Assembly: GCA_028825025.1 (NCBI GenBank)
Contig: JAPKAX010000004.1
Span: 1-43,296, forward strand
Reading direction: 5' to 3'
DNA: 43,296 bases
Source of the DNA: Rhodospirillales bacterium
GTDB taxonomy: Bacteria > Pseudomonadota > Alphaproteobacteria > Rhodospirillales > Casp-alpha2
Part shown: piece by piece, positions 28,216 through 39,944 of the stretch
Position numbering within the stretch: the first letter of the stretch is position 1
Layout of the letters: every line of letters begins with the position of its first letter
Notes under the pieces: model-generated
Databases searched by the model: none
What the model saw: only the letters and a program-made list of their open reading frames with translations
Told to the model about the DNA's origin: nothing
Position numbers and translations under genes: made by a program

Positions 28216-31200
28216 CTATTCAGCAGTTTCCGCTACAACACCCTCAGATGCAGCATCGATTTTCGCTTCAGCAACCAATACAGCAGCATGTTCTGCTTCA
28301 AGAGCAGCCATGTCGTTGTCCCGTGCCTCGGCAACTTCACGGAATTGGTTCATTCTGGCACCAGTTCCCGCGGGAATCGGACGCCCAACAATAACATTTT
28401 CCTTCAAACCAATCAGAGTATCAATTTTTCCTGATACGGCGGCTTCTGTAAGTACCCGAGTCGTTTCTTGGAACGAAGCGGCAGAAATGAAGGAGTGTGT
28501 TTGCAAGCTAGCCTTCGTAATACCCTGAAGTACAGGATCACCCGTAGCTGGTTTACCACCTTCCTCAACGGCTTTGTTGTTGATCTTCTCGAATTCTTTA
28601 CGATCAACCAACTCACCAATTAACAAGGTTGTGTCCCCACCAAAGTTCACTTCAACTTTTTGCAGCATTTGACGAACAATAACTTCAATGTGCTTATCGT
28701 TAATCGTAACGCCCTGCAAACGGTAGACGTCTTGAATTTCGTTAATCAAGTACTCGGCCAACGCCTCAACACCCAAAATACGTAGGATGTCGTGAGGAAC
28801 AGGGTTACCGTCCATCAACGAATCGCCAATCAAAACATAATCACCTTCCTGAACGGAAATATGCTTTCCTTTTGGTATCAAGTATTCGACAGGTTCAGAA
28901 TCGCCTTCGGTTGGGACAACAACAATACGACGTTTGTTCTTGTAATCCTTACCAAATTCAACACGGCCCTCATTTTCAGCGATAATTGCGTAGTCTTTAG
29001 GCTTACGTGCTTCAAACAATTCAGCAACCCGTGGCAGACCACCCGTGATATCACGCGTTTTAGCGGATTCGCGAGGGATACGAGCTAAGATATCACCAGC
29101 ATATACTTTCTGACCCGGAGCCACCGAAAGAACGGCGTCCATTGATAGGAAGTAACGTGCTTCTAGGTCATTTTCCAACATGATGACTTCACCATCTTCG
29201 TCACGGATCGTAACCCGTGGCTTAAGATCAGAACCTTTTGGCTGCTGTTTCCAGTCAATAACCACACGGGTTGAAATACCCGTTGCTTCGTCCATGCGGT
29301 CAGTGACAGAAATGCCATCAACCAAATCAACAAAGCTAGCATAACCTTCTTTTTCGGAAATAACCGGCAAGGTGTATGGATCCCACTCGGCCAGTTTCGT
29401 ATCGCGTTTAACTTTGGCTTTATCTTTAACCAATAAACGTGCCCCGTAAGGAACCCGCTGTCGTGAACGCTCACGCCCTTGATCGTCTAACATAGCGATT
29501 TCACCATTACGGCTCATCAAGATTTCAACACCATCAGAGTTCTTAACGGTTTGACAGTTCGTCAGCAAAATCTTGCCGCTGATTGTCGCTTCAATATTCG
29601 ATTGCTCGGTACCACGCTGCGCCGCTCCACCAATGTGGAATGTCCGCATGGTTAGCTGTGTGCCCGGCTCGCCGATCGATTGTGCAGCGATAACACCTAC
29701 AGCCTCGCCCGCATTTACTTCGGTTCCACGGGCCAAATCACGGCCATAACAAACACCACAAACACCTTCGTCAGTTGTACATGTCAAAACAGATCGAATT
29801 TTAAGGCTTTCAATCTCAACCGCATCAATAGCAACGCATGTTTCTTCGACGATCAATCCACCAGCAGGCAAAATAACTTCACCTGTTTCAGGGTGTAAGA
29901 TATCCAAGGCCGTACTTCGGCCCAAAATCCGCTCGCTCAAAGGAGAAATAATTTCGCCCCCTGCAACAACCGCTTCAACCGTAATACCATCTTCCGTTTT
30001 ACAATCACGCTCACGGATGATGCAATCTTGTGCAACGTCTACCAAACGGCGGGTTAAGTAACCCGAGTTAGCCGTTTTAAGAGCTGTATCGGCCAAGCCT
30101 TTACGCGCTCCATGGGTCGAGTTGAAGTACTCAAGAACCGTCAAACCTTCTTTAAAGTTTGAAATAATAGGTGTCTCAATGATCTCGCCGTTTGGCTTAG
30201 CCATAAGGCCACGCATTCCAGCAAGCTGTTTCATCTGAGCTGCAGAACCACGCGCGCCAGAGTGAGCCATCATGTAGACTGAGTTCATCTGTTTGCCATC
30301 TTCCAACATGGAAATACGGGCCATCATTTCGTCCGCTACAACATCCGTACAATTCGACCAAGCATCAACGGCTTTGTTGTACTTCTCGCCTTGCGTAATC
30401 AATCCTTCTTGATATTGCTGCTCATATTGTTTGACCAACGCTTCTGTATCAGCAACCAGCTTTTCTTTGGTTTCTGGAATGATCAAGTCATCCTTACCAA
30501 ACGAAATACCGGCACGACATGCATGACTAAAGCCGAGGCCCATCATTCGATCGCAGAAAATTACAGTCTCTTTTTGACCGCAGTGACGGTAAATTTCATC
30601 AATAACGTTAGTGATTTCTTTTTTTGTTTGCAGGCGGTTAATGATATCAAATGGGATGTTTTTATTACGCGGAAGAATATCCGACAAAATCATCCGACCC
30701 GGTGTTGTTTGAACACGAATAGCAATTGGATCATCATTTTCGTCAACCGTATGATACCGCGCCTGAACTTTAGCTTGTAAGCTTACGGCGCCACTATCTA
30801 ATGCATGCTGGATTTCAGCCGCATCAAGAAACGCCATACCTTCACCCTTTTCGCCATCACGTTCCATAGTCATGTAATACAGACCCAAAACGATATCCTG
30901 CGAAGGAGTGATGATTGGCTTGCCACTTGCAGGGCTTAAGATGTTGTTCGTTGACATCATCAAGACCCGAGCTTCAAGCTGTGCTTCTAATGAAAGCGGT
31001 ACGTGAACAGCCATTTGATCGCCGTCGAAATCAGCGTTAAAAGCAGCACAAACCAAGGGGTGAAGCTGGATCGCTTTTCCTTCAATCAATACCGGCTCAA
31101 ATGCCTGGATGCCCAAACGGTGAAGCGTAGGTGCACGGTTCAACATTACAGGGTGCTCGCGGATTACTTCTTCAAGAATATCCCAAACTTCAGGTCGTTC

Positions 31201-32412
31201 TTTTTCAAGCATCCGCTTCGCTGCTTTAATGGTTGTTGCCATGCCGTAGAGTTCTAGTTTGGCATAAATAAACGGCTTGAATAACTCAAGCGCCATCTTT
31301 TTCGGCAATCCACATTGATGAAGCAATAAAGTTGGTCCAACAACAATAACCGAACGTCCAGAATAATCGACACGCTTTCCAAGTAAGTTTTGACGGAAAC
31401 GGCCTTGCTTGCCTTTAAGCATATCAGATAGAGACTTCAACGGACGCTTATTCGCACCCGTAATCGCCCGGCCGCGACGGCCGTTATCGAATAAAGCGTC
31501 AACTGATTCTTGCAGCATACGCTTTTCGTTACGAACAATAATCTCAGGCGCATGAAGTTCAATCAAACGCTTCAAACGGTTGTTCCGGTTGATAACACGG
31601 CGATAAAGATCATTCAAATCAGACGTTGCAAAACGACCGCCATCCAAAGGAACCAATGGGCGCAATTCAGGAGGAATAACAGGAATAATTTCCATGATCA
31701 TCCACTCAGGACGAGCACCTGATTCTAAGAACGCTTCAACCAATTTCAAACGCTTAACGTACTTTTTACGCTTGGCTTCAGAACCGGTTTCTTTCAAATC
31801 AACTTTGATGTTTTCGCGTTCTTCTTCCAAATCAATAGCCGCCAACATTTCACGTAATGCTTCAGCGCCAATACCAACTTGGAAAGAATCTTCTCCGTAT
31901 TCATCAATCGCATTCTGGTACTGATCTTCGTTCAGCATTTCATGCAATTTAAGCGGAGTTAAACCCGGCTCAACAACTACATAGTTTTCGAAATAAAGCA
32001 CACGCTCTAAATCCTTCAACGTCATATCAACCAAAAGACCGATACGGCTAGGAAGAGACTTTAGGAACCAAATGTGAGCAACCGGCGAGGCCAATTCGAT
32101 ATGGCCCATGCGTTCGCGACGGACTTTTTGAAGGGTAACTTCAACGCCGCACTTTTCGCAGACAATACCCTTGTACTTCATCCGCTTGTATTTGCCACAC
32201 AAGCATTCGTAGTCCTTAACAGGGCCAAAAATACGTGCACAGAACAAACCATCACGCTCCGGCTTAAATGTCCGGTAGTTGATAGTTTCTGGCTTTTTAA
32301 TTTCACCAAAAGACCAAGATCGAATGCGTTCCGGAGAAGCAATCGAGATTTGGATTTGGTCAAACCGCTGCGTTCCTTGCGGTTGACCGAAGATTTTTAC
32401 GAGTTCGTTCAT
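28216..32412 (-). CDS. rpoC: RNA polymerase beta' subunit
   Basis: Beta' forms half of the RNA polymerase cleft and holds the catalytic Mg. The 1398 residues begin with the N-terminal zinc site ([20 protein letters not shown] near 69-88). They contain the active-site motif [16 protein letters not shown], the second zinc-type cysteines ([16 protein letters not shown]), and the trigger-loop region [20 protein letters not shown]. The end has an Ala/Glu-rich tail. AAGGAG precedes the ATG, 27 bases after rpoB. The genes are separate, unlike the fused rpoBC of some Rickettsiales. Confidence 0.98.
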   Translation of the reverse strand: MNELVKIFGQPQGTQRFDQIQISIASPERIRSWSFGEIKKPETINYRTFKPERDGLFCARIFGPVKDYECLCGKYKRMKYKGIVCEKCGVEVTLQKVRRERMGHIELASPVAHIWFLKSLPSRIGLLVDMTLKDLERVLYFENYVVVEPGLTPLKLHEMLNEDQYQNAIDEYGEDSFQVGIGAEALREMLAAIDLEEERENIKVDLKETGSEAKRKKYVKRLKLVEAFLESGARPEWMIMEIIPVIPPELRPLVPLDGGRFATSDLNDLYRRVINRNNRLKRLIELHAPEIIVRNEKRMLQESVDALFDNGRRGRAITGANKRPLKSLSDMLKGKQGRFRQNLLGKRVDYSGRSVIVVGPTLLLHQCGLPKKMALELFKPFIYAKLELYGMATTIKAAKRMLEKERPEVWDILEEVIREHPVMLNRAPTLHRLGIQAFEPVLIEGKAIQLHPLVCAAFNADFDGDQMAVHVPLSLEAQLEARVLMMSTNNILSPASGKPIITPSQDIVLGLYYMTMERDGEKGEGMAFLDAAEIQHALDSGAVSLQAKVQARYHTVDENDDPIAIRVQTTPGRMILSDILPRNKNIPFDIINRLQTKKEITNVIDEIYRHCGQKETVIFCDRMMGLGFSHACRAGISFGKDDLIIPETKEKLVADTEALVKQYEQQYQEGLITQGEKYNKAVDAWSNCTDVVADEMMARISMLEDGKQMNSVYMMAHSGARGSAAQMKQLAGMRGLMAKPNGEIIETPIISNFKEGLTVLEYFNSTHGARKGLADTALKTANSGYLTRRLVDVAQDCIIRERDCKTEDGITVEAVVAGGEIISPLSERILGRSTALDILHPETGEVILPAGGLIVEETCVAIDAVEIESLKIRSVLTCTTDEGVCGVCYGRDLARGTEVNAGEAVGVIAAQSIGEPGTQLTMRTFHIGGAAQRGTEQSNIEATISGKILLTNCQTVKNSDGVEILMSRNGEIAMLDDQGRERSRQRVPYGARLLVKDKAKVKRDTKLAEWDPYTLPVISEKEGYASFVDLVDGISVTDRMDEATGISTRVVIDWKQQPKGSDLKPRVTIRDEDGEVIMLENDLEARYFLSMDAVLSVAPGQKVYAGDILARIPRESAKTRDITGGLPRVAELFEARKPKDYAIIAENEGRVEFGKDYKNKRRIVVVPTEGDSEPVEYLIPKGKHISVQEGDYVLIGDSLMDGNPVPHDILRILGVEALAEYLINEIQDVYRLQGVTINDKHIEVIVRQMLQKVEVNFGGDTTLLIGELVDRKEFEKINNKAVEEGGKPATGDPVLQGITKASLQTHSFISAASFQETTRVLTEAAVSGKIDTLIGLKENVIVGRPIPAGTGARMNQFREVAEARDNDMAALEAEHAAVLVAEAKIDAASEGVVAETAE

Positions 32413-32439
32413 CTTAGTGTCTCCTTAAAGGTTCAGCGA

Positions 32440-35400
32440 TTAGTTAAGTTCAACGTTAAGACCCAAAGAATGTAACTCTTTGACTAAAACATTAAAGGAT
32501 TCTGGGATACCTGCTTCGAACGTATCATCACCACGAACAATGGCTTCATATACTTTCGTACGACCTGAAACGTCATCAGACTTAACTGTCAACATTTCTT
32601 GCAGCGTATAAGCAGCACCATAAGCTTCAAGTGCCCAAACTTCCATCTCACCAAATCGCTGTCCACCGAACTGAGCTTTACCACCCAGCGGCTGCTGAGT
32701 AACAAGACTGTATGGTCCAATTGAACGGGCGTGGATTTTATCATCAACCAAGTGATGAAGTTTTAAGATGTAGATGTATCCGACCGTAACCTTACGAGCG
32801 AAAGTTTCGCCCGTACGACCGTCAATCATCGTCATCTGTCCTGAAGTATCCAAACCAGCTTTAGTCAACATGTCGTTGATATCAGCTTCATTTGCACCGT
32901 CGAATACTGGCGTTGCGATCGGAATACCGTTCCGCAAGTTTTCAGCCATTTCAACGATTTCAGTATCATCAAGAATGTTAATTTCATTCTTAAAGACTTC
33001 ATCGCCATAAATAACATTCAGTTTTTTACGAAGCTCTGACGAGTCCTTATTAAGGACCTTCATTGTATCAACAATGTCACCGACTTGATTGCCTAGTCCA
33101 CGACATGCCCAGCCTAAGTGAGTTTCAAGAATCTGACCCACGTTCATACGTGAAGGAACACCAAGTGGGTTCAACACAATATCAACAGCCGTTCCGTCTT
33201 CAAGGTGTGGCATATCTTCAACAGGAATAATCTTCGAGATAACACCCTTGTTACCGTGACGACCAGCCATCTTATCACCGGGCTGCAATTTACGCTTAAC
33301 AGCAACAAAGACTTTAACCATCTTCATAACGCCAGGGCTTAAATCATCACCACGCTGTAATTTGTCGACTTTGTCTTCAAAGCGCGACTGAAGACGAGAG
33401 ATATCAGCTTCAAAGTGTGTCTTAAGCTCTTCAATGCCTTTCATCGCCGTGTCGTTTTCGACAACGATTTGAGACATTTGACCAACTGTGTATTCACCCA
33501 GAACTTCTGGTGTCAACTGCGTGCCTTCTTTCAAGTCTTTCGGTCCACCAACAGCATTCTTGCCTTCAAGGAATGTCACCAAACGAGTCTGGAAGCTGCC
33601 TTCAAGGATCGAGCGTTCATCATCACGGTCCTTTGCAAGACGTTCGATTTCAGAGCGTTCAATCGCTAGCGCACGCTCGTCTTTATCGACACCACGGCGC
33701 GAGAACACACGAACTTCAACAACAGTACCCGCAACACCCGGCGGCAAGCGCAAAGATGTATCACGGACGTCAGACGCTTTTTCACCAAAGATAGCACGCA
33801 GCAATTTCTCTTCTGGTGTCATCGGGCTTTCACCTTTTGGTGTGACTTTACCAATCAAGATATCGCCCGGCTTGATTTCAGCACCAATGTAGACAATGCC
33901 TGCTTCATCCAAGTTCTTCAGCGCTTCTTCACCAACATTAGGGATATCACGAGTGATTTCTTCTTGACCCAATTTGGTATCACGAGCCATCACTTCAAAT
34001 TCTTCAATGTGAATTGAGGTGAAGACGTCGTCTTTAACGATACGCTCAGAGATCAAAATCGAATCTTCGAAGTTATAGCCATTCCAAGGCATAAACGCGA
34101 CAAGCACGTTACGGCCCAAAGCCAAATCACCAAGATCCGTAGAGGGACCATCACCAATCGTATCACCGGCAACAACCCGGTCATTAACTTTAACCAATGG
34201 GCGCTGGTGCATGGCTGTGTTTTGGTTTGAACGTTGGAACTTCAACAAGTTGTAGATATCAACGCCGGTTTCTGCATTTGTCTCGTCATCCGTTGCCCGA
34301 ATAACAATCCGGTTGGCTTCAACCTGATCCACAATTCCAGAACGACGTGCAATAATTGTTGCACCAGAATCTTTAGCAACAGCCGCTTCCATACCCGTTC
34401 CAACAAACGGAGCTTCAGCTCGCAACAACGGCACCGCTTGGCGCATCATGTTGGATCCCATCAGCGCGCGGTTTGCATCATCGTTTTCAAGGAAAGGAAT
34501 AAGTGCAGTGGCAACAGATACCAGCTGCTTTGGTGAAACGTCGATGTAATGGATGTCTTCTGGTAAAGACATGACAAAATCGCCACCTTTACGTGAGCTA
34601 ACCAATTCATGGACAAATTTACCATTATCGTCGAGCGCTTCGTTGGCCTGAGCGATCGTGTAACGGCCCTCTTCCATAGCCGACATGTAAACAACATCGT
34701 CTTTAACAACGCTATTTTCAACTTTACGGTATGGAGTTTCAATGAAACCGTATTTGTTAACCCGTGCAAACGTAGCCAGCGAGTTTATCAAACCAATATT
34801 TGGCCCCTCTGGTGTTTCAATCGGGCAAATACGACCATAGTGCGTTGGGTGAACGTCACGAACTTCAAAGCCAGCACGTTCACGTGTCAAACCGCCCGGC
34901 CCAAGAGCTGATAAACGACGCTTGTGCGTAATTTCAGATAGAGGGTTGGTTTGATCCATAAACTGTGACAACTGCGATGACCCAAAGAATTCACGAACAG
35001 CAGCAGCAGCTGGTTTAGCATTAATCATATCGTGCGGCATAACAGTGTCAATATCGACAGAGCTCATGCGTTCCCGAATAGCGCGTTCCATACGCAGCAA
35101 TCCGACACGGTATTGGTTTTCCATCAATTCACCAACAGAACGAACGCGACGGTTGCCTAAGTGATCGATATCATCAATTTCACCACGGCCATCTTTTAAT
35201 TCAACCATTGTGCGAACGACTTCAAGGATGTCTTCTTTTCGCAGGACACGCATTGTGTCTTCTGTTTCGAAGTTAAGGCGTGAATTCATTTTCACACGAC
35301 CAACAGCACTTAAGTCATAACGCTCTGAATCGAAGAACAAGCTATTAAACAAGTTCTGAGCTGTCTCGAGTGTCGGCGGCTCACCTGGGCGCATAACCCG

Positions 35401-36600
35401 GTAAATATCGATCAGTGCTTCCTCGCGGCTGGTGTTTTTATCAATAGCCAGCGTATTACGGATATAAGGACCAACATTTACGTGATCGATAGCCAAAGTG
35501 TCTAGTTCTTCGATTTTAGCATCTGCCAGAATTTCTAGAGTTTCTTCTGTAATCTCTTCACCGGCTTCAATAAAAACTTCACCCGTGGATTCGTTGATTA
35601 CATCGACAGCCGCATAACGACCAATCAGATCTTCATCAAGAAGAAGGACATTCTTTAGCCCCCGTTCTTCAAGTTGCTTGATCAAACGCGGTGTCATCTT
35701 TGTGCCCGCTTCAGCAGCGACTTTACCAGTCTTAGCATCAACCAGATCGCCACTGAGCTTTTTGCCCTTTAGCTGCTCACCTGAAAAGTCTGTCTGCCAG
35801 CCTTTTTTGATTTTTGTATAGCTAATTGTTTCGTAGAAATATGAAAGGACGTCTTCTGGAGACATACCATCAATATCTTCTGGTAAAACGTCTTTACCCA
35901 ACTTTTTAGCTTCAGCACCCGCAACCACACTGTCTTCGCTTTCAAGCGCCAACAGTAGGGTTGAGACTGGTAATTTACGACGACGGTCGATGCGAACATA
36001 AACCAAATCTTTTGCATCAAATTCAAAATCGAGCCAAGAACCACGGTAAGGAATAATTCGTGCAGCGAACAGGTATTTACCAGATGAGTGGGTTTTTCCT
36101 TTATCGTGATCAAAGAAAACGCCCGGTGAACGGTGCATTTGAGATACGATAACGCGCTCGGTTCCGTTCACAACAAACGTACCGTTAGAAGTCATCAAGG
36201 GCATATCACCCATGTAAACTTCTTGCTCTTTTACATCGCGAATAGAACGGGCTTGGGTATCTTCATCGATATCCCAAACTACCAAACGCAAGACAACTTT
36301 CAAAGGAGCCGAATAGGTCATGCCGCGCTGTTGGCATTCTTCTACATCATACTTTGGCTCCTCAAATTCGTAACTTACGAATTCTAGAGTTCCGCGCTCT
36401 GAAAAATCATGGATTGGAAAAACAGATTTGAAGACTTCCTGTAATCCGGCATCAAGCCGATCATTAGCAGGAGTTGTCCGTTGCAAGAAAAAGTCATACG
36501 AGGATTTTTGTACCTCGATAAGATTTGGCATTTCAACCGCAGTTGATAAACGCCCAAAAGACTTACGTACGCGTTTGCGCCCCGTAAAGGAAGTAGCCAT
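32440..36600 (-). CDS. rpoB: RNA polymerase beta subunit
   Basis: Beta forms the other half of the catalytic cleft and is the rifampicin target. From the ATG at 36600 it is 1386 residues and starts [17 protein letters not shown]. The rifampicin region reads [20 protein letters not shown] then [20 protein letters not shown], which is wild-type-like. Near the C-terminus are [13 protein letters not shown] and the clamp contact [26 protein letters not shown] precedes the start. The frame remains open 52 codons upstream to 36756, but that stretch looks like leader, not protein. Confidence 0.97.
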   Translation of the reverse strand: MATSFTGRKRVRKSFGRLSTAVEMPNLIEVQKSSYDFFLQRTTPANDRLDAGLQEVFKSVFPIHDFSERGTLEFVSYEFEEPKYDVEECQQRGMTYSAPLKVVLRLVVWDIDEDTQARSIRDVKEQEVYMGDMPLMTSNGTFVVNGTERVIVSQMHRSPGVFFDHDKGKTHSSGKYLFAARIIPYRGSWLDFEFDAKDLVYVRIDRRRKLPVSTLLLALESEDSVVAGAEAKKLGKDVLPEDIDGMSPEDVLSYFYETISYTKIKKGWQTDFSGEQLKGKKLSGDLVDAKTGKVAAEAGTKMTPRLIKQLEERGLKNVLLLDEDLIGRYAAVDVINESTGEVFIEAGEEITEETLEILADAKIEELDTLAIDHVNVGPYIRNTLAIDKNTSREEALIDIYRVMRPGEPPTLETAQNLFNSLFFDSERYDLSAVGRVKMNSRLNFETEDTMRVLRKEDILEVVRTMVELKDGRGEIDDIDHLGNRRVRSVGELMENQYRVGLLRMERAIRERMSSVDIDTVMPHDMINAKPAAAAVREFFGSSQLSQFMDQTNPLSEITHKRRLSALGPGGLTRERAGFEVRDVHPTHYGRICPIETPEGPNIGLINSLATFARVNKYGFIETPYRKVENSVVKDDVVYMSAMEEGRYTIAQANEALDDNGKFVHELVSSRKGGDFVMSLPEDIHYIDVSPKQLVSVATALIPFLENDDANRALMGSNMMRQAVPLLRAEAPFVGTGMEAAVAKDSGATIIARRSGIVDQVEANRIVIRATDDETNAETGVDIYNLLKFQRSNQNTAMHQRPLVKVNDRVVAGDTIGDGPSTDLGDLALGRNVLVAFMPWNGYNFEDSILISERIVKDDVFTSIHIEEFEVMARDTKLGQEEITRDIPNVGEEALKNLDEAGIVYIGAEIKPGDILIGKVTPKGESPMTPEEKLLRAIFGEKASDVRDTSLRLPPGVAGTVVEVRVFSRRGVDKDERALAIERSEIERLAKDRDDERSILEGSFQTRLVTFLEGKNAVGGPKDLKEGTQLTPEVLGEYTVGQMSQIVVENDTAMKGIEELKTHFEADISRLQSRFEDKVDKLQRGDDLSPGVMKMVKVFVAVKRKLQPGDKMAGRHGNKGVISKIIPVEDMPHLEDGTAVDIVLNPLGVPSRMNVGQILETHLGWACRGLGNQVGDIVDTMKVLNKDSSELRKKLNVIYGDEVFKNEINILDDTEIVEMAENLRNGIPIATPVFDGANEADINDMLTKAGLDTSGQMTMIDGRTGETFARKVTVGYIYILKLHHLVDDKIHARSIGPYSLVTQQPLGGKAQFGGQRFGEMEVWALEAYGAAYTLQEMLTVKSDDVSGRTKVYEAIVRGDDTFEAGIPESFNVLVKELHSLGLNVELN

Positions 36601-36788
36601 TACAGTACCTTCACCCAAAAATTGACATGGACCCTTAATGCTGATTACCGCAAACGCACAAAAAGGTCTCAAGAACGACGCACAAGCCGGCAACACTAAT
36701 GTTGCGGTCCATACTCTGGTAAAGGTATCCACGGTTCCCGGCTGCGGTCTAGCCAATACGAATGAACACCAGTTTATTTTAATCGGTT

Positions 36789-36817
36789 AGCCGAAGAAAC
36801 AATAAGTTTCTTCGGCT
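36789..36817 (-). promoter_or_regulatory. Perfect hairpin between rplL and rpoB
   Basis: A 12-bp perfect inverted repeat (AGCCGAAGAAAC / GTTTCTTCGGCT, five-base loop) lies in the 282-base gap between rplL and rpoB. No T run follows on the minus strand. Its place matches the attenuator and RNase III processing region known from E. coli rplL-rpoB. The remaining leader up to rpoB has no clear promoter. Confidence 0.65.
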
Positions 36818-36882
36818 ATAATCTTCACCAAACCAAGCCCGACAAAACGCTTAGATGGTTTAAATAACTAGGCTTAATCGAT

Positions 36883-37260
36883 TTATTTAACTTCGACTGT
36901 GGCGCCAGCTTCTTCAAGTTTCTTTTTGATCTCTTCAGCTTCGTCCTTAGATGCGCCTTCTTTAACGGCAGCAGGTGCAGACTCAACCAAATCTTTTGCT
37001 TCTTTAAGACCAAGGCCCGTAATCGCACGGACTTCTTTAATCACATTGATTTTCTTTTCGCCAATGTTGGCCAAAATCACGTCAAATTCAGTCTTTTCGC
37101 CAGCATCGTCGCCGGCATCTGCAGCGCCGCCAGCGGCAGCAACAGCAACAGGAGCAGCAGCAGAAACGCCCCATTTTTCTTCAAGAAGTTTAGAAAGCTC
37201 AGCGGCTTCCATAACTGTCAATGCTGACAATTCGTCAACAATTTTTTCTAGATCGGCCAT
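36883..37260 (-). CDS. rplL: Large ribosomal subunit protein bL12 (L7/L12)
   Basis: bL12 forms the flexible stalk that recruits translation GTPases. The 125 residues have an N-terminal dimer domain ([20 protein letters not shown]), an Ala/Gly-rich hinge at about 38-52, and a C-terminal domain ([35 protein letters not shown]). It follows rplJ by 58 bases. Confidence 0.98.
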   Translation of the reverse strand: MADLEKIVDELSALTVMEAAELSKLLEEKWGVSAAAPVAVAAAGGAADAGDDAGEKTEFDVILANIGEKKINVIKEVRAITGLGLKEAKDLVESAPAAVKEGASKDEAEEIKKKLEEAGATVEVK

Positions 37261-37318
37261 ATTAATAACTCCTAGGCTTGAACATTAGTAAAGTTTCGGA
37301 TACTGCGACTCACGTCGT

Positions 37319-37831
37319 TTACTCTCCAGCGTTCGCATGGGCACCGATAACACGGGCCACTTGACCGGCAGGCGCTTGAAGTACACCAGCGATACGTGTT
37401 GCAGGTGTAGAAATCATGCCTACCAATTTAGCGCGAAGTTCATCCAACGACGGTAAGGTCGCTAGAGCTTTAACACTATTCACGTCCAGATTATCTGAAC
37501 CCATGGCACCACCGAGAACGATGAGCTTATCATTGGTTTTCGAAAAATTAACTGAAGCTTTAGCAGCAGCCACTGGATCTTTAGAATAGGCGATAGCCGT
37601 AGGGCCCGAAAACATGTCCGAGACCCCCTCGAACTTCGTGCCAGCAAGAGCAAGTTTAGTGAGCCGATTTTTAGTCACTTTGAAGCTAGCACCCGCCTCA
37701 CGCATTTTTCCACGAAGTTCACCCATCTCAGAAACTGTCAACCCAGAATAATGGGTAACAACAACTAATTCAGCGCCTTCGAAGATTTTACGCAGGGACG
37801 AGACCTGTTCTTCTTTTTGTGTACGGTCCAC
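37319..37831 (-). CDS. rplJ: Large ribosomal subunit protein uL10 (GTG start)
   Basis: uL10 anchors the bL12 stalk and, with bL12, represses its own operon by binding the leader. The 170 residues include VVTHYSGLTVSEMGELRGKM, FKVTKNRLTKLALAGT and FSGPTAIAYSKD, followed by the helical stalk C-terminus. The start is GTG, with GGAG seven bases upstream. A well-formed L10-type leader lies before it. Confidence 0.96.
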   Translation of the reverse strand: MDRTQKEEQVSSLRKIFEGAELVVVTHYSGLTVSEMGELRGKMREAGASFKVTKNRLTKLALAGTKFEGVSDMFSGPTAIAYSKDPVAAAKASVNFSKTNDKLIVLGGAMGSDNLDVNSVKALATLPSLDELRAKLVGMISTPATRIAGVLQAPAGQVARVIGAHANAGE

Positions 37832-37882
37832 GTAACGTCTCCAGTTCCTGGCGTACGGATCTCATTATTAAGATCATAAGCC

Positions 37883-37957
37883 GTTGCACGAAGATTTCGA
37901 ATACAAAACATCAGACGATGTTTCAAAAACGAAATCCAATCGCCTGTCCTCTGCAAC
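37883..37957 (-). ncRNA. L10-type mRNA leader (autoregulatory)
   Basis: Nested inverted repeats form a long imperfect stem: outer GTTGCA/TGCAAC, middle GATTTCG/CGAAATC, inner AAACATC/GATGTTT with loop GTCT on the minus strand. A large asymmetric internal loop lies between the outer and middle stems. Its place, 51-126 bases before rplJ, and its shape fit the known leader bound by the L10-(L12)4 complex. The rest of the 307-base rplA-rplJ gap holds a possible promoter. Confidence 0.7.
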
Positions 37958-38078
37958 AGTTCAAGCCGAGTAAAATGCCGAAGCATAAAAATCGGATATA
38001 TCACTATCTGTGCAGGTTAGTTACCTAATTAAGCCAATCGAAATCAGCACCTACAGTCTTGGACAGGTCGAAAGCGAC

Positions 38079-38109
38079 ATTATAAAAAGCCGCTTTCTAA
38101 GCCGCTCAA
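38079..38109 (-). promoter_or_regulatory. Possible promoter for rplJL-rpoBC
   Basis: On the minus strand TTGAGC is followed after 19 bases by a consensus TATAAT. The spacing is longer than ideal, but the site lies directly after rplA and before the L10-type leader, where this operon usually has a promoter. Confidence 0.45.
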
Positions 38110-38138
38110 ATTAATGAGCAGAATTCATTACCTCAATT

Positions 38139-38837
38139 TTAAGCGTCCGGAGAAGAAAAATCAACACGTATACCTGGTCCGACGGTTGAGCTAATGCTCA
38201 CCTTCTTCATGTACGTGCCTTTAACACCAGTTGGCTTGGCCCGCACTATGGCGTCGATAAAGGTCGTAATGTTCTCAGTCAAGGCTATTTCACTGAAGCT
38301 TGTTTTACCAACACCCGCTTGAACAATACCGGCTTTTTCAACACGAAATTCAATCTGACCCGCTTTAGCAGCCTTAACAGCGCCAGCAACATCAGGAGTT
38401 ACCGTACCTAGTTTAGGGTTCGGCATCAAACCTTTAGGTCCAAGAACTTTACCCAAACGACCAACAACAGCCATCATGTCTGGTGTAGCGATGCAACGAT
38501 CAAACTCGATTTCGCCTTTTTGAATTTGTTCAGCTAATTCTTCAGCACCAACAAATTCAGCACCAGCAGCTTTCGCTTCATCGGCTTTTTCGTTGCGAGC
38601 AAAAACAGCAACTGTAACTGATTTACCTGTACCATGCGGCAAAGCAACAGTACCACGAACCATTTGGTCTGCGTGACGTGGATCAACACCTAAGTTCAAA
38701 GCAATTTCAACAGTTTCATCAAACTTTGTTGTGCTTGCAGCTGATTTAATGATTTTCACAGCTTCAACCGTTGAGTACGCGGTTTCGCGGTCGAAACCTT
38801 CGTATGCCGTTTTAAGACGCTTACCATATTTAGCCAT
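38139..38837 (-). CDS. rplA: Large ribosomal subunit protein uL1
   Basis: uL1 forms the mobile L1 stalk and, in many bacteria, represses rplK-rplA translation. The 232 residues include [40 protein letters not shown], the conserved [20 protein letters not shown], and [16 protein letters not shown]. Its ATG directly abuts the rplK stop (TAAATG), and its ribosome site GGAGG lies inside rplK. Confidence 0.97.
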   Translation of the reverse strand: MAKYGKRLKTAYEGFDRETAYSTVEAVKIIKSAASTTKFDETVEIALNLGVDPRHADQMVRGTVALPHGTGKSVTVAVFARNEKADEAKAAGAEFVGAEELAEQIQKGEIEFDRCIATPDMMAVVGRLGKVLGPKGLMPNPKLGTVTPDVAGAVKAAKAGQIEFRVEKAGIVQAGVGKTSFSEIALTENITTFIDAIVRAKPTGVKGTYMKKVSISSTVGPGIRVDFSSPDA

Positions 38838-39269
38838 TTACGCGCCCTCCACTTCGATGCCCATAGACCGTGCAGAACCACAAATCATCTTTGCTGCTTG
38901 GTCTATGTCGTACGCATTCAAATCAACCATTTTCATTTCCGCAATTTCGCGAACTTGAGCCATGGTTACTTTACCAATAATTTCCTTGCCAGTAGTGCCA
39001 GTGCCTTTTTTGATCTTGGCAGCTTTCTTAAGGAGGAAACTTGCAGGAGGTGTTTTTGTCACAAAACTAAAAGTGCGATCTTGATACGCGGTAATAACTA
39101 CCGGAATCGGCATTCCAGCTTCTAGATTTTGCGTTTGCGCGTTGAAAGCTTTGCAGAATTCCATGATGTTCAAACCAGCCTGACCCAATGCAGGGCCGAT
39201 CGGTGGGGATGGGTTTGCTTGTCCGGCAGGGACTTGCAACTTTACATATCCAGCAATTTTCTTTGCCAT
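38838..39269 (-). CDS. rplK: Large ribosomal subunit protein uL11
   Basis: uL11 forms the GTPase-associated centre with uL10. The 143 residues include the proline-rich start [20 protein letters not shown], then [14 protein letters not shown], and the C-terminal rRNA-binding part ([20 protein letters not shown]). Its ribosome site GAGG lies within the end of a 21-codon upstream ORF, whose stop is one base before the ATG. Confidence 0.97.
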   Translation of the reverse strand: MAKKIAGYVKLQVPAGQANPSPPIGPALGQAGLNIMEFCKAFNAQTQNLEAGMPIPVVITAYQDRTFSFVTKTPPASFLLKKAAKIKKGTGTTGKEIIGKVTMAQVREIAEMKMVDLNAYDIDQAAKMICGSARSMGIEVEGA

Positions 39270-39270
39270 T

Positions 39271-39336
39271 TTAATACCTCAGTTCGTTAATGTTATAGCC
39301 CCCAAACGGAGGCTCTGAAGTGCGTGGTTCGGCCAT
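39271..39336 (-). CDS. Possible 21-residue upstream ORF coupled to rplK
   Basis: An ATG at 39336, six bases after a perfect GGGAGG, opens a 21-codon frame ([21 protein letters not shown]). It ends TAA one base before the rplK ATG, and the rplK ribosome site is inside its last codons. I know no named product. It could be a leader peptide, a translational coupler, or a chance frame within an L1-binding leader; GGAGG and CCTCC in this region can also pair. Confidence 0.4.
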   Translation of the reverse strand: MAEPRTSEPPFGGYNINELRY

Positions 39337-39371
39337 GGCTGACCTCCCACACATATAATGCAGACGTAAAG

Positions 39372-39410
39372 CCTGCAAATTGAACCTGCAGGTTAAACCT
39401 GCAAATTCGA
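39372..39410. repeat. Three tandem 13-bp repeats after nusG
   Basis: CCTGCA recurs at 39372, 39385 and 39398, exactly 13 bases apart, followed by AATTGAA, GGTTAAA and AATTCGA. The middle unit contains CCTGCAGG and can pair with its neighbours. It starts three bases after the nusG stop on the minus strand and may influence read-through into rplK. Confidence 0.6.
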
Positions 39411-39412
39411 AA

Positions 39413-39943
39413 TTATAATTTCTCAACCTGTGCATACTCGAGTTCAACAGGTGTTGCACGACCAAAGATCGATACAGAAACTTTCAAACGGGCGCGGTCC
39501 TCATCAACATCTTCAACAAATCCGTTGAAGGAATTAAATGGTCCATCACAAACCCGAACTTCTTCACCGATCTCAAACGTAACAGACGGCTTCGGACGCT
39601 CGACACCTTCTTTAACTTGATGAAGAATTCGATCGGCTTCTCTGTCTGGAATTGGAGTTGGACGCCCTTGAGCACCCAAAAAGTCAGTTACCTTCGGTGT
39701 ATTCTTAACTAAATGCCAAACTTCGTCAGAAAGCTCCATACGCGCAAGAACATATCCGGGAAAGAATTTACGCTCTGCATTTACTTTTGCGCCCCGGCGA
39801 AGTTCAACAACTTCTTCCATTGGAACCAACACCTGATCAACTTCGTCTTCTAAACCGGCTTGACGAACTTGCTCTTCAATAGATTCCGAAACTTTCTTCT
39901 CAAATCCAGAATACACATGGATGACGTACCAACGCATAGCCAT
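39413..39943 (-). CDS. nusG: Transcription elongation and termination factor NusG
   Basis: NusG binds RNA polymerase and couples it to Rho or to uS10. From the ATG at 39943 it is 176 residues: an NGN domain (RWYVIHVYSGFEKKVSESIE, FFPGYVLARMELSDEVWHLV) and a KOW domain (GEEVRVCDGPFNSFNGFVED). GGGGG lies eight bases upstream. An ATG two codons later is also possible, and the start at 39964 overlaps secE. Confidence 0.96.
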   Translation of the reverse strand: MAMRWYVIHVYSGFEKKVSESIEEQVRQAGLEDEVDQVLVPMEEVVELRRGAKVNAERKFFPGYVLARMELSDEVWHLVKNTPKVTDFLGAQGRPTPIPDREADRILHQVKEGVERPKPSVTFEIGEEVRVCDGPFNSFNGFVEDVDEDRARLKVSVSIFGRATPVELEYAQVEKL

Positions 39944-39944
39944 A

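Noticed and set aside
32440-36756. RpoB with a 52-residue N-terminal extension starting at 36756
   Set aside because: The extension has no likeness to RpoB. The ATG at 36600 has a ribosome site and gives the conserved start. The open frame is probably chance.
39372-39410. The 13-bp repeats as a CRISPR array
   Set aside because: The units are far too short and contiguous, have no spacers, and no cas genes are present.
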